Shown: piece after piece, positions 1-5,131 of the stretch | Position numbering within the stretch: position 1 is the stretch's first letter | Layout: each line of letters opens with the position of its first letter | NCBI GenBank assembly: GCA_007125415.1 | Contig: SLDH01000210.1 | Span: forward strand, 1 to 7,744 | Origin: Roseovarius sp. | GTDB taxonomy: Bacteria; Pseudomonadota; Alphaproteobacteria; Rhodobacterales; Rhodobacteraceae | Direction of reading: 5' to 3' | DNA length: 7,744 bases | Notes under the pieces: generated by a model | Told to the model about the DNA's origin: nothing | Databases searched by the model: none | The model's input: only the letters and a program-made list of their open reading frames with translations | Position numbers and translations under genes: made by a program

Positions 1-152
1 AAACCAGGCCGACTGATTAGGCCATACCGAAGCAGTGCTGCGCAAAGAGTTTCTTGTGTATTGTTCCTTTATCGGCCAGCCTGCCGCCTGGCAGACAAGA
101 TGCCGGCGCGCCGCATCTGCAGGCGTGCTCGTTCCGGAAAAAGGCCCGAGCC

Positions 153-578
153 ATGGCGCATAAGCGTATTCGCAAATTCAACACGCAAGACACCTATCCC
201 GAACAGAACCTGGACAATGACCTCTGCCAGGCTGTCATCACCCGGGGCGGCCGAACTGTCTGGTTGCGTGGTCAATGCCCGCAAAACCTCGATGATGCAG
301 TCAATATCGACAGTCACGATCCGGCCGTGCAGACCCACAAGGTCATGCAGAACATCCGGCAATTGATCGAGGAGGCCGGCGGCCGGATGGAGCATCTGGT
401 GAAAGTCGTGGTCTATATCACCGATATCCGCCATCGCGAGGCGGTCTACCGCACGATGGGCGAATATATCAAGGGCGTCTACCCGGTTTCGACCGGGCTT
501 GTGGTGCAGGCCCTCGCACGGCCCGACTGGCTGGTCGAGATCGATGCGACCGCAGTGATCCCGGATGATCCGGCATGA
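153..578 (+). CDS. RidA/YjgF/UK114-family protein (Arg-lacking Rid subgroup)
   Basis: A 141-residue protein of the RidA (YjgF/YER057c/UK114) family, small trimeric cytoplasmic proteins of chorismate-mutase-like fold. The C-terminal hallmark is clear: a VVVYITDIR strand (residues 85-93), then YPVSTG (110-115) and LVEIDATAV (127-135), with Glu129 matching the conserved family glutamate. True RidA imine deaminases carry an arginine in a PARS-type motif; aligned by eye, that position here is Ser113. The protein therefore probably belongs to the Rid groups without proven 2-aminoacrylate deaminase activity, and its substrate is unknown. I chose the ATG at 153 because a purine-rich GGAAAAAGG lies about 8 nt upstream; an in-frame TTG at 54 would add 33 residues unlike the family. 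Its stop overlaps the next start (ATGA), so the two genes are probably translationally coupled. The 152 nt before it contain small GC inverted repeats (81-94, 99-117) but no convincing promoter or gene. Family assignment is firm; function is not. Confidence 0.9.
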   Translation: MAHKRIRKFNTQDTYPEQNLDNDLCQAVITRGGRTVWLRGQCPQNLDDAVNIDSHDPAVQTHKVMQNIRQLIEEAGGRMEHLVKVVVYITDIRHREAVYRTMGEYIKGVYPVSTGLVVQALARPDWLVEIDATAVIPDDPA

Positions 579-1255
579 CCTTCTCGGTCACCGGGCGCTG
601 CGCCAGAAGCGGTCAGTTGGGAGTGGCGATCACCACCTCGTCCATTGCGGTCGGCGCGCGCTGCCCCTGGGTGCGGGCAGGGGTCGGGGCTGTGGCCACA
701 CAGAATGTCACCATGCCGTCGATCGGCCCGCAGGTGCTCGACCGGATCGCTGGCGGAGCCGATGCACAAACTGCTCTTGATTCGGTCATCGCGGCGGAGG
801 ATTTCCCGGCCTACCGCCAGGTCGTCGTCGTGGACCACCGGGGGCAAACAGCCATCTTTTCGGGCCAGAACGCTCTCGGCATACATGCGGAGGCAATGGG
901 GAACGGCGTGATCGCAGCGGGTAATCTGCTGGCATCTCCCAAGGTGCCGCAGGTGATTGTAGATCGCTTCGAGAAGATGGAGGCGCTGACCCTGCCAGAC
1001 CGCCTTCTTGCGGCGCTCGAGGCGGGGCTCACGGATGGTGGCGGCGAGGCCGGGCCTGTGCATTCAGCGGCGCTCCTGGTGGCGGACCGGACGGCATGGC
1101 CGCTTGTGGATCTGCGTGTCGATTGGGCGGATGATTGCCCCATCGCCGCCTTGCGCTGCCTCTGGAGCGCTTACGAGCCGCAGATGAACGACTATATCGC
1201 CCGCGCCCTCGATCCGTCCTCGGCACCGAGCTATGGTGTACCCGGCGACGATTGA
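575..1255 (+). CDS. DUF1028 family protein (putative Ntn-hydrolase fold)
   Basis: A 226-residue protein recognised as DUF1028. The family motifs appear in order: an MTFSVTGRC start, a GxLGVAI strand near residues 13-19, the signature VGARCPWVRAGVGAVATQ (26-43), an AAGNLLA segment (114-120), and a C-terminal LVDLRVDWADDCPIAALR block (177-194). It is of normal length and appears complete. DUF1028 proteins are regarded as relatives of Ntn-hydrolases, but no reaction is firmly established, so a hydrolytic role on an amide or peptide-like substrate is only inference. There is no signal peptide or membrane segment, so it is probably cytoplasmic. The ATG at 575 sits inside the ATGA that ends the RidA-family gene, indicating one transcript and coupled translation. 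The pair suggests a common catabolic or metabolite-clearance step, with further genes perhaps upstream of the window. A GC hairpin follows about 40 nt downstream. Confidence 0.88.
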   Translation: MTFSVTGRCARSGQLGVAITTSSIAVGARCPWVRAGVGAVATQNVTMPSIGPQVLDRIAGGADAQTALDSVIAAEDFPAYRQVVVVDHRGQTAIFSGQNALGIHAEAMGNGVIAAGNLLASPKVPQVIVDRFEKMEALTLPDRLLAALEAGLTDGGGEAGPVHSAALLVADRTAWPLVDLRVDWADDCPIAALRCLWSAYEPQMNDYIARALDPSSAPSYGVPGDD

Positions 1256-1292
1256 CGCCGTCACGACGCACCCGCAGGCCGATCCGGAAGAT

Positions 1293-1343
1293 GGGGGACG
1301 CTGTCCCCCAAACCCCCCCTGGGGTATTTCAGCCGAAAAGAAG
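1293..1343 (+). terminator. GC hairpin element between convergent genes
   Basis: A perfect 7-bp stem, GGGGGAC (1293-1299) with GTCCCCC (1303-1309) around a GCT loop, is followed by a C-run and GGGG that can form a second small stem (1314-1317 with 1321-1324). Then comes the AT-richer stretch 'gtatttcagccgaaaagaag'. It lies between the DUF1028 stop and the arfB stop, where convergent transcripts would end. There is no U-tract on either strand, so simple intrinsic termination is uncertain. From memory, G-stem/C-run/'tattt…gaagaag' elements of this form recur downstream of genes in Rhodobacteraceae, which supports a family-wide 3'-end element. I see no gene in 1256-1392. Confidence 0.45.
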
Positions 1344-1392
1344 CCTATGGCCATCATGGACGAATAGGCAGCCCTGCGATGCGTCCTGCGCC

Positions 1393-1818
1393 TTAACCAT
1401 CCTCTCCGGAAACCGGACCGCGCAGAGCCTTGATATCACCGCGCAGCTTCTTGGCCTTGAGCCTGCGCTTCTTCGAGCCGAGCGTTGCCCGGGTGGGAAT
1501 GCGCTTCTTTTGAGGCTGAAGCGCGGCGCTGATCAATCCCGCGAGCCGGTCACGGGCGATCTCGCGATTGCGGGCCTGGCTTCGGGTTTCATCACACCGG
1601 ATGATCAACGCGCCGTCCTTGCTCCAGCGCCGGCCCGCGAGATGCTTCAGGCGGCGCTTGACCGGGTCACTCAGATTGGGGCTTCGTGCCGCCTCGAAGC
1701 GCAGTTCCACGGCGGAGCTGACCTTGTTGACATTCTGCCCGCCCGGGCCGGATGCCCGGATGAATTGCTCGGTCAGCTCCCAGTCTTCAATGGTGATCCG
1801 GTCATCGATCCGCAGCAT
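1393..1818 (-). CDS. arfB: Alternative ribosome-rescue factor ArfB (YaeJ), peptidyl-tRNA hydrolase
   Basis: A 141-residue class I release-factor-like protein that frees ribosomes stalled on mRNAs without a stop codon by hydrolysing peptidyl-tRNA. The catalytic GGQ lies at residues 26-28 within SGPGGQNVNKVSSAVELRF, the diagnostic RF-1 domain motif. There is no codon-recognition domain, and the length matches E. coli ArfB (about 140 residues). The C-terminal tail from about residue 102 is very basic (KKR, SKKRRLKAKKLRG, K/R-rich to the end), as expected for the ArfB tail that enters the empty mRNA channel. I prefer the ATG at 1818 over the ATG at 1830: a GGAG sits 6 nt before the former, while the latter lies just after a hairpin and U-run and would add only MENS. 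Just upstream is a putative terminator/attenuator with a small leader frame, so expression may be conditional on translation status. Its stop faces the DUF1028 gene convergently. Identification is very secure. Confidence 0.95.
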   Translation of the reverse strand: MLRIDDRITIEDWELTEQFIRASGPGGQNVNKVSSAVELRFEAARSPNLSDPVKRRLKHLAGRRWSKDGALIIRCDETRSQARNREIARDRLAGLISAALQPQKKRIPTRATLGSKKRRLKAKKLRGDIKALRGPVSGEDG

Positions 1819-1832
1819 CGAATTCTCCATCT

Positions 1833-1860
1833 AAAAGGGCCGCCCTGTCCGGTGCGGCCC
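1833..1860 (-). terminator. Intrinsic terminator / candidate attenuator hairpin before arfB
   Basis: On the minus strand a GGGCCGC arm (1860-1854) pairs perfectly with GCGGCCC (1843-1837), with two further GC pairs possible inside, and is followed at once by TTTT (1836-1833). Only 14 nt separate the U-run from the preferred arfB ATG, so a transcript ending here would stop before arfB. It could end the upstream yhhQ or leader transcript. Because the first arm also takes part in a longer alternative helix with 1929-1940, it may instead act as a switchable attenuator. Confidence 0.6.
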
Positions 1861-1940
1861 TCTAGAAGTTTGCGGAGGTGGGCCGGTTAGGCGCACCAAT
1901 TCAGGCGGGGTCTCCCCCAGGGTCTGCCCTAGAGGGCCGC
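1854..1940 (-). promoter_or_regulatory. 12-bp inverted repeat competing with the arfB hairpin (candidate antiterminator)
   Basis: In the minus-strand transcript the segment from 1940 to 1929 (GCGGCCCTCTAG) is the exact complement of the segment from 1865 to 1854 (CTAGAGGGCCGC), 63 nt apart. The second segment is also the 5' arm of the terminator hairpin, so the 12-bp helix and the 7-bp terminator exclude each other. The first segment is the last four codons, including the stop, of the 18-codon leader frame. A ribosome reaching the stop would cover it and free the terminator arm. Between the arms are a GGGG-GAGA-CCCC mini-hairpin (GNRA-type loop, near 1918-1907) and a CCACCTCC (1881-1874) complementary to the leader Shine-Dalgarno. 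The repeats are seen directly; the regulatory role is inferred. Confidence 0.5.
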
Positions 1941-1985
1941 CTCCCGAACTGTTCCGACACCTCTCTCCAATACCTCTATAGACAC
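1929..1985 (-). CDS. Putative 18-codon leader peptide upstream of arfB
   Basis: A short open frame, GTG start and TAG stop, that would encode MSIEVLERGVGTVREAAL. No homology is recognised. The reason to consider it real is the start region: AGGAGG lies 7 nt before the GTG, and pairing with the 16S tail can extend to 15 contiguous positions. No run of one amino acid appears that would point to a particular aminoacyl-tRNA sensor. Its last four codons form one arm of a 12-bp inverted repeat that competes with the hairpin in front of arfB, typical of translated leader peptides. It lies between the yhhQ stop (2056) and arfB, in the same direction. It could instead be a stand-alone small protein or a non-coding RNA with a ribosome-binding decoy. 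Confidence 0.45.
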   Translation of the reverse strand: MSIEVLERGVGTVREAAL

Positions 1986-1986
1986 T

Positions 1987-2001
1987 GGACCACCTCCTTT
2001 C
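1987..2001 (-). promoter_or_regulatory. Extended Shine-Dalgarno for the leader frame
   Basis: The minus strand reads GAAAGGAGGTGGTCC, ending 1 nt before the GTG at 1985. Against the usual alphaproteobacterial 16S 3' end (GGATCACCTCCTTTC, from memory), all 15 positions can pair, 14 as Watson-Crick and one as G-U. The AGGAGG core is 7 nt from the start codon, an optimal distance. No other gene in this window has more than about six such pairs. Confidence 0.55.
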
Positions 2002-2019
2002 GCTTGTTGAACCTGTCTG

Positions 2020-2048
2020 AAACGTGGCACAGAATTCCCATTTGTCAA
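2020..2048 (-). promoter_or_regulatory. Possible promoter for the arfB leader
   Basis: A perfect TTGACA -35 hexamer (2048-2043, minus) lies just after the yhhQ stop. At 17-nt spacing the -10 position reads ACGTTT, which is poor. If used, transcription would start near 2013, about 12 nt before the extended Shine-Dalgarno, and the leader frame and hairpin would lie in a leader of roughly 195 nt. Assignment is tentative because of the weak -10. Confidence 0.3.
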
Positions 2049-2055
2049 AAGAAAA

Positions 2056-2679
2056 TCATGCGGTTTGCGGGCGCAACGCCCCCACGATGATGCGAAAAGG
2101 GACAAGTGCCAGCAAGGCGAGGGCCAGTTTGACCATCCAGTCAGCGACAGCCAGCGACACCCAGAGCGGGCTGACAGGCCCCATCCCCAGAAGCGGAAGG
2201 GCCTCATTGGCCCAGGAGACATCATTGCCGGGCTCGATCCATGCCAGGCCGGCCGAGAAGGCGATCGTGAAGAAAATGGCCGTATCGACAGAACTTCCGA
2301 TCACGCTCGAGATCATCGGCGCATGCCACCATTTTTTGCTGCGAATCCGGTTGAAGACCGCGATATCGATCAGTTGCGCGGTGAGAAAGGCCAGCCCGGA
2401 GCCGATGGCGATACGCAGCGTGACCAAAGGTCCGAACTCTCCGACAATCTGCGTGCCGATGAAGGAACAGGCGATCCCCGTCACGAACCCGGCGAAAACC
2501 ACCTTGCGCGCGGCCTCCCGCCCGTAGACGCGATTCATGACATCGGTGACGAGAAAGGCCAGCGGATAGGTGAAGGCCCCCCAGGTCAGCCATTGGCCGA
2601 ACAGGAATTGCACGAGGATATTGGAGGCAACGACGATGGCTGCCATGGCGATCACGCCAGGAAGAAGGGAGGATTTCAT
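2056..2679 (-). CDS. yhhQ: Queuosine precursor transporter YhhQ (VUT/DUF165 family)
   Basis: A 207-residue inner-membrane protein of the vitamin-uptake-transporter/DUF165 family. E. coli YhhQ imports the queuosine precursors preQ0 and preQ1, which feed the Q modification of tRNA wobble position 34. About six hydrophobic segments are visible. The family motif is GAFTYPLAFLVTDVMNRVYG (residues 34-53) with Asp46, followed by the AAR loop (56-58); a later WWHAPMISSVIGSSVDTAIF block (115-134) is also family-like. I chose the ATG at 2679: the frame runs upstream to 2754, but that extension would code through the riboswitch and has no hydrophobic character. The ribosome site is weak (GGAAAAAAGAA before the ATG), and its GG belongs to the 3' strand of the preQ1-I pseudoknot. 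That fits translational repression by ligand and independently supports the substrate assignment. The gene follows mepA by 94 nt; a weak hairpin and TTTTCTTTT around its stop may end transcription partially. Confidence 0.93.
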   Translation of the reverse strand: MKSSLLPGVIAMAAIVVASNILVQFLFGQWLTWGAFTYPLAFLVTDVMNRVYGREAARKVVFAGFVTGIACSFIGTQIVGEFGPLVTLRIAIGSGLAFLTAQLIDIAVFNRIRSKKWWHAPMISSVIGSSVDTAIFFTIAFSAGLAWIEPGNDVSWANEALPLLGMGPVSPLWVSLAVADWMVKLALALLALVPFRIIVGALRPQTA

Positions 2680-2688
2680 TTCTTTTTT

Positions 2689-2717
2689 CCGTTTTTTACA
2701 AGGTTGCGGCGACTTGC
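2689..2717 (-). promoter_or_regulatory. preQ1-I riboswitch controlling yhhQ
   Basis: Read on the minus strand, the 29 nt fold as the small H-type pseudoknot of preQ1-I aptamers. P1 is GCAAG (2717-2713) with CUUGU (2702-2698, one G-U). Loop 1 is UCGCCGCAAC (2712-2703). An A-rich tail of six A (2697-2692) leads to CGG (2691-2689). CGG pairs with CCG in the loop (2709-2707) to make P2. The residues known to contact the ligand in the Thermoanaerobacter aptamer (U6, C15, A29) have counterparts here: U2712, C2703 and the last A before CGG. The CGG lies 10-12 nt from the yhhQ ATG and overlaps its only Shine-Dalgarno-like GGA, so bound ligand should block initiation. A weak TTGCGA/TAGGTC promoter (2767-2739) could start a separate transcript just before it. 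Confidence 0.85.
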
Positions 2718-2766
2718 CCCCCAAAGGAGGATGTGCTGGACCTACAATCTGCACCCTTGCCTCGCA

Positions 2767-2780
2767 ACCCTGATCAGGGT
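2767..2780. repeat. 14-bp perfect palindrome at the mepA stop codon
   Basis: ACCCTGATCAGGGT is a perfect palindrome that includes the mepA TGA (2774-2776, minus). As RNA it makes a 5-bp stem with a GATC loop on either strand; no U-run follows on the mepA strand, so termination would be weak. Its left part overlaps the strand able to pair with the riboswitch region (2763-2771). Confidence 0.35.
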
Positions 2781-3712
2781 GACTGCAGAACGCTCACGCA
2801 TTGCCCCGGCAGGTCGGTCATCCGAAGCTCCCGTCTGGGTATGGGGGGCGGCGCATCAGGGTCCGGCGGGGGCGGATGCAGGATGTTGCGCACCCATTCG
2901 CGGGCTTCGGCACAGCCATCACCGGGCGGGATCGGGTCCTGCGCCTCGCAATGGCGTGCGCCTGCGGGGCAATTCAGACGGACATGGAAGTGATAATGAT
3001 GGCCCCACCAGGGGCGGATCTTGCGCAGCCAGGACCGATCGCCTGTTTCCATGTCGCACATGGCCACCTTGGCACCGGGGAAGATGAAGATGCGCTCCAT
3101 GCGCGGATCCTTTGCCGCGGCACGCAGGATCTCGAAATGCTGCCGCGACCAGTTATCATTGGTGTAGGCGCCGCCTGCGCGGCGCAGCGAGATGGACGAG
3201 ATGCTCTCCCGTTCGCTGCGGGTCAGGTCCAGCCGTTTGGGCGGCAGCATCCATATATCCACATCCATCCCGTTCTGGTGGCTGCGATGCCCGCTCAGCA
3301 TCGGCCCGCCCCGGGGCTGGCTGATATCGCCGACATAAAGCCCTTCCCATCCGGGTTGTGTCGCCGCGAAGCGTGACAGCCTTTCAACGAAATCGATCGT
3401 GTCGGGATGGCCCCAGTTGCGGTTACGGCTCAAACGCATCGCCTGCCAGGTGGGCCCTGTCTCGGCCAATTGCACCGCCCCGGCGATGCAGCCCCGCGCG
3501 TAGCCGCCAAAGGGCTCGGCGGGTTGCGCCGAGCCTTCGGGGATCTTTCCGAAAAGCTGCCGCGCCTCTACCCCCTGCATGGAGGCCGGAACGCTCTGCG
3601 GTGCGACTGTGCCGAGGGACATGGCCGCCCCCGCGCCGCCCTGATCGGAGGCCGCTCCCGCGCAGCCGACCAGCAACCAGGCGGCAACGCCTAATGCGAT
3701 TTTGCGACCCAT
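2774..3712 (-). CDS. mepA: Penicillin-insensitive murein endopeptidase MepA, lipoprotein form
   Basis: A 312-residue zinc D,D-endopeptidase that cuts the D-Ala-mDAP crosslinks of peptidoglycan. Zinc-site motifs are complete: SGHRSHQNGMDVDIW gives His142, His145 and Asp152, and WWGHHYHFHVRLNCP gives His238, His241 and His243. The spacings (3 and 7; 3 and 2) match the E. coli ligand set (110/113/120 and 206/209/211). The N-terminus has basic residues, a hydrophobic stretch and the lipobox LVGC (Cys17), so it should be an outer-membrane-anchored lipoprotein rather than soluble as in E. coli. A proline-rich stretch (280-293) gives a C-terminal extension over the usual 270-odd residues. The ATG at 3712 lies 22 nt inside the end of the upstream permease gene. 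AAGGAG about 10 nt before it and a nearer AGGAG serve as ribosome sites, so translation is probably coupled to the permease. Assignment is very secure. Confidence 0.94.
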   Translation of the reverse strand: MGRKIALGVAAWLLVGCAGAASDQGGAGAAMSLGTVAPQSVPASMQGVEARQLFGKIPEGSAQPAEPFGGYARGCIAGAVQLAETGPTWQAMRLSRNRNWGHPDTIDFVERLSRFAATQPGWEGLYVGDISQPRGGPMLSGHRSHQNGMDVDIWMLPPKRLDLTRSERESISSISLRRAGGAYTNDNWSRQHFEILRAAAKDPRMERIFIFPGAKVAMCDMETGDRSWLRKIRPWWGHHYHFHVRLNCPAGARHCEAQDPIPPGDGCAEAREWVRNILHPPPPDPDAPPPIPRRELRMTDLPGQCVSVLQSP

Positions 3713-5079
3713 TGCTCCTGATCTCCTTCGGCTTTCACCCAGCGTAGCAGCAGAAGTCCGATCAGGAAAAGCAAAATCACCGGAGAAATGCCAAGCCGCG
3801 CGCTGCCGGTCAATGTGGTGACCAGGCCAATCAGCGCAGGGGCGAGGAACGCGGTCGCCCGGCCTGCCAACCCGTAAAGCCCGAAGCTTTCGGTGGGGGC
3901 GAGCGGGTCCGCATGGCGCGACATCAGCGAGCGGCTGGCCGCCTGAAGAACACCTCCAAGCCCGCCGATGAGCATCCCGCAACCGAAGAAGATCACGTCA
4001 GGCAGGGTCGACCCCTCCTCGAGCGGGATACCGAAAAACTGCTCGCGATCCAGCCCCACGATTACCGTGCACACCACGATCAGACCGATGACGGCGGCGG
4101 TGATTACAGGTTTTGGCCCGAACCGGCGGTCAGCCTTGCCGCCCACCCAGCTGAACACCGCCGCCGAGATCGCGCCGATGATCCCGAAAATGCCGATCGA
4201 GACCAGTTCCCAGTTCAGCACCAGCCGCGCATAGGTGCCGCCAAACCCGTAAAGCCCGTTGAGCGCATCGCGGTAGAACATGGATGAGCCGAGATAGGCC
4301 GAGAGGCTGAGTCGGTGGCGCAGGTTCTTCACCGAGCGACCGAGCTGTCGCAGCGCGGTGGCCACCCCCTGCCCCTGTCGCTTCGGCCCGATATCGCGCA
4401 CCCACATCAGATAGGGAATGAGGAAGACCGCAAACCACAGCGCCGAGAACGGTCCGGCAAAGCGAGTGCCTTCCATCTGCGAAGCATCGAGCAGACCAAA
4501 GGCCGGGTCGAGCCCGACAAGTGTCTTGCCATTGGCCTGCTCGACGAAGAACAGCAGCATGATGAAAAGCGATGCGACCCCCCCCAGATAGCCGAAAGCA
4601 AAGCCCGACCCGGAGATTGCGCCCACGTCGCGCGGATCTCCAAGGCTGGGCAGTTGGGAGTTGACGAAGATCATCGCATATTCCGCCCCGATGAAGCCGA
4701 AGCCGAAGGCGAGGAGGGCCCACCAGAGATTGCCGCCTGACGGGTCGGTCCACCAAAGGCCGATGCCTCCGGCCATGGCCATCACGGTGAAGACGATGAT
4801 GTAGGGCATGCGCCGCCCGGCGGTATCGGCGAGCGCCCCCAGAAACGGCGCGCCAAGGCCGATGATCAGGCCCGTGACCGCCAGACAGACAGACCAGAGG
4901 CTCTGGGCCTTCGCGCTGGCTGCCTTGTCTGAAAATCCGTCACTGACATAGAAATCCGCGGCGATGCCCACGAAGAAGGGGGCGAATATGAAAGTGACCA
5001 GCAGCGTATGATAGGGCTGGCTCGCCCAATCGAAAAAATACCAGCCCCAGATACGTTTGCGCCGCGATATGCCCGACAT
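3691..5079 (-). CDS. MFS transporter, UMF1 (Atg22-like) family
   Basis: A 462-residue polytopic inner-membrane protein with about 12 hydrophobic segments. It is recognised as UMF1-type, the bacterial group of the major facilitator superfamily related to yeast Atg22. The diagnostic start is WGWYFFDWASQPYHTLLVTFIFAPFF (about residues 12-37). A loop 2-3 motif follows, GAPFLGALADTAGRRMPYI (81-99), then a charged central loop (about 230-265) and the second-half repeat GGKADRRFGPKP (about 314-325). Atg22 exports vacuolar amino acids, but bacterial substrates are not settled, so none is claimed. I chose the ATG at 5079 because a G-rich CGGGGGG lies just upstream and the conserved motif begins about 10 residues in; in-frame starts up to 5181 add unlike sequence that overlaps the thioesterase. 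It lies 52 nt after the thioesterase and its end overlaps the mepA start, so the three form a likely operon. Confidence 0.88.
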   Translation of the reverse strand: MSGISRRKRIWGWYFFDWASQPYHTLLVTFIFAPFFVGIAADFYVSDGFSDKAASAKAQSLWSVCLAVTGLIIGLGAPFLGALADTAGRRMPYIIVFTVMAMAGGIGLWWTDPSGGNLWWALLAFGFGFIGAEYAMIFVNSQLPSLGDPRDVGAISGSGFAFGYLGGVASLFIMLLFFVEQANGKTLVGLDPAFGLLDASQMEGTRFAGPFSALWFAVFLIPYLMWVRDIGPKRQGQGVATALRQLGRSVKNLRHRLSLSAYLGSSMFYRDALNGLYGFGGTYARLVLNWELVSIGIFGIIGAISAAVFSWVGGKADRRFGPKPVITAAVIGLIVVCTVIVGLDREQFFGIPLEEGSTLPDVIFFGCGMLIGGLGGVLQAASRSLMSRHADPLAPTESFGLYGLAGRATAFLAPALIGLVTTLTGSARLGISPVILLFLIGLLLLRWVKAEGDQEQWVAKSH

Positions 5080-5131
5080 GTGCCCCCCGTGTACCGAACG
5101 GATAAGACAGGGCTTTGCGGCCTCTCGCAAG

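Noticed and set aside
99..117. Hairpin with a GGCGCGCC core before the ridA-family gene, considered as a terminator.
   Set aside because: Short stem, no U-run and no identifiable gene upstream; easily expected by chance in this base composition.
54..152. N-terminal extension of the RidA-family protein from a TTG.
   Set aside because: The added 33 residues do not resemble the family and the ATG at 153 has a proper ribosome site.
1135..1890. A 251-codon plus-strand frame across the DUF1028 end and arfB.
   Set aside because: Antisense to arfB and overlapping the DUF1028 gene in another frame; no family resemblance.
1987..2001. A fragment of a 16S rRNA gene on the plus strand (match to the 3' tail).
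   Set aside because: The match stops at 15 nt with one mismatch and no upstream 16S similarity; complementarity as a Shine-Dalgarno explains it better.
1929..2225. A 98-codon minus-strand frame whose last 18 codons are the proposed leader peptide.
   Set aside because: The upstream part is an out-of-frame shadow of yhhQ; only the GTG at 1985 has a ribosome site, so only the short form is reported.
2065..3087. A 340-codon plus-strand frame across yhhQ and mepA.
   Set aside because: Antisense to two well-identified genes and the riboswitch; composition is low-complexity charged sequence without a domain or ribosome site.
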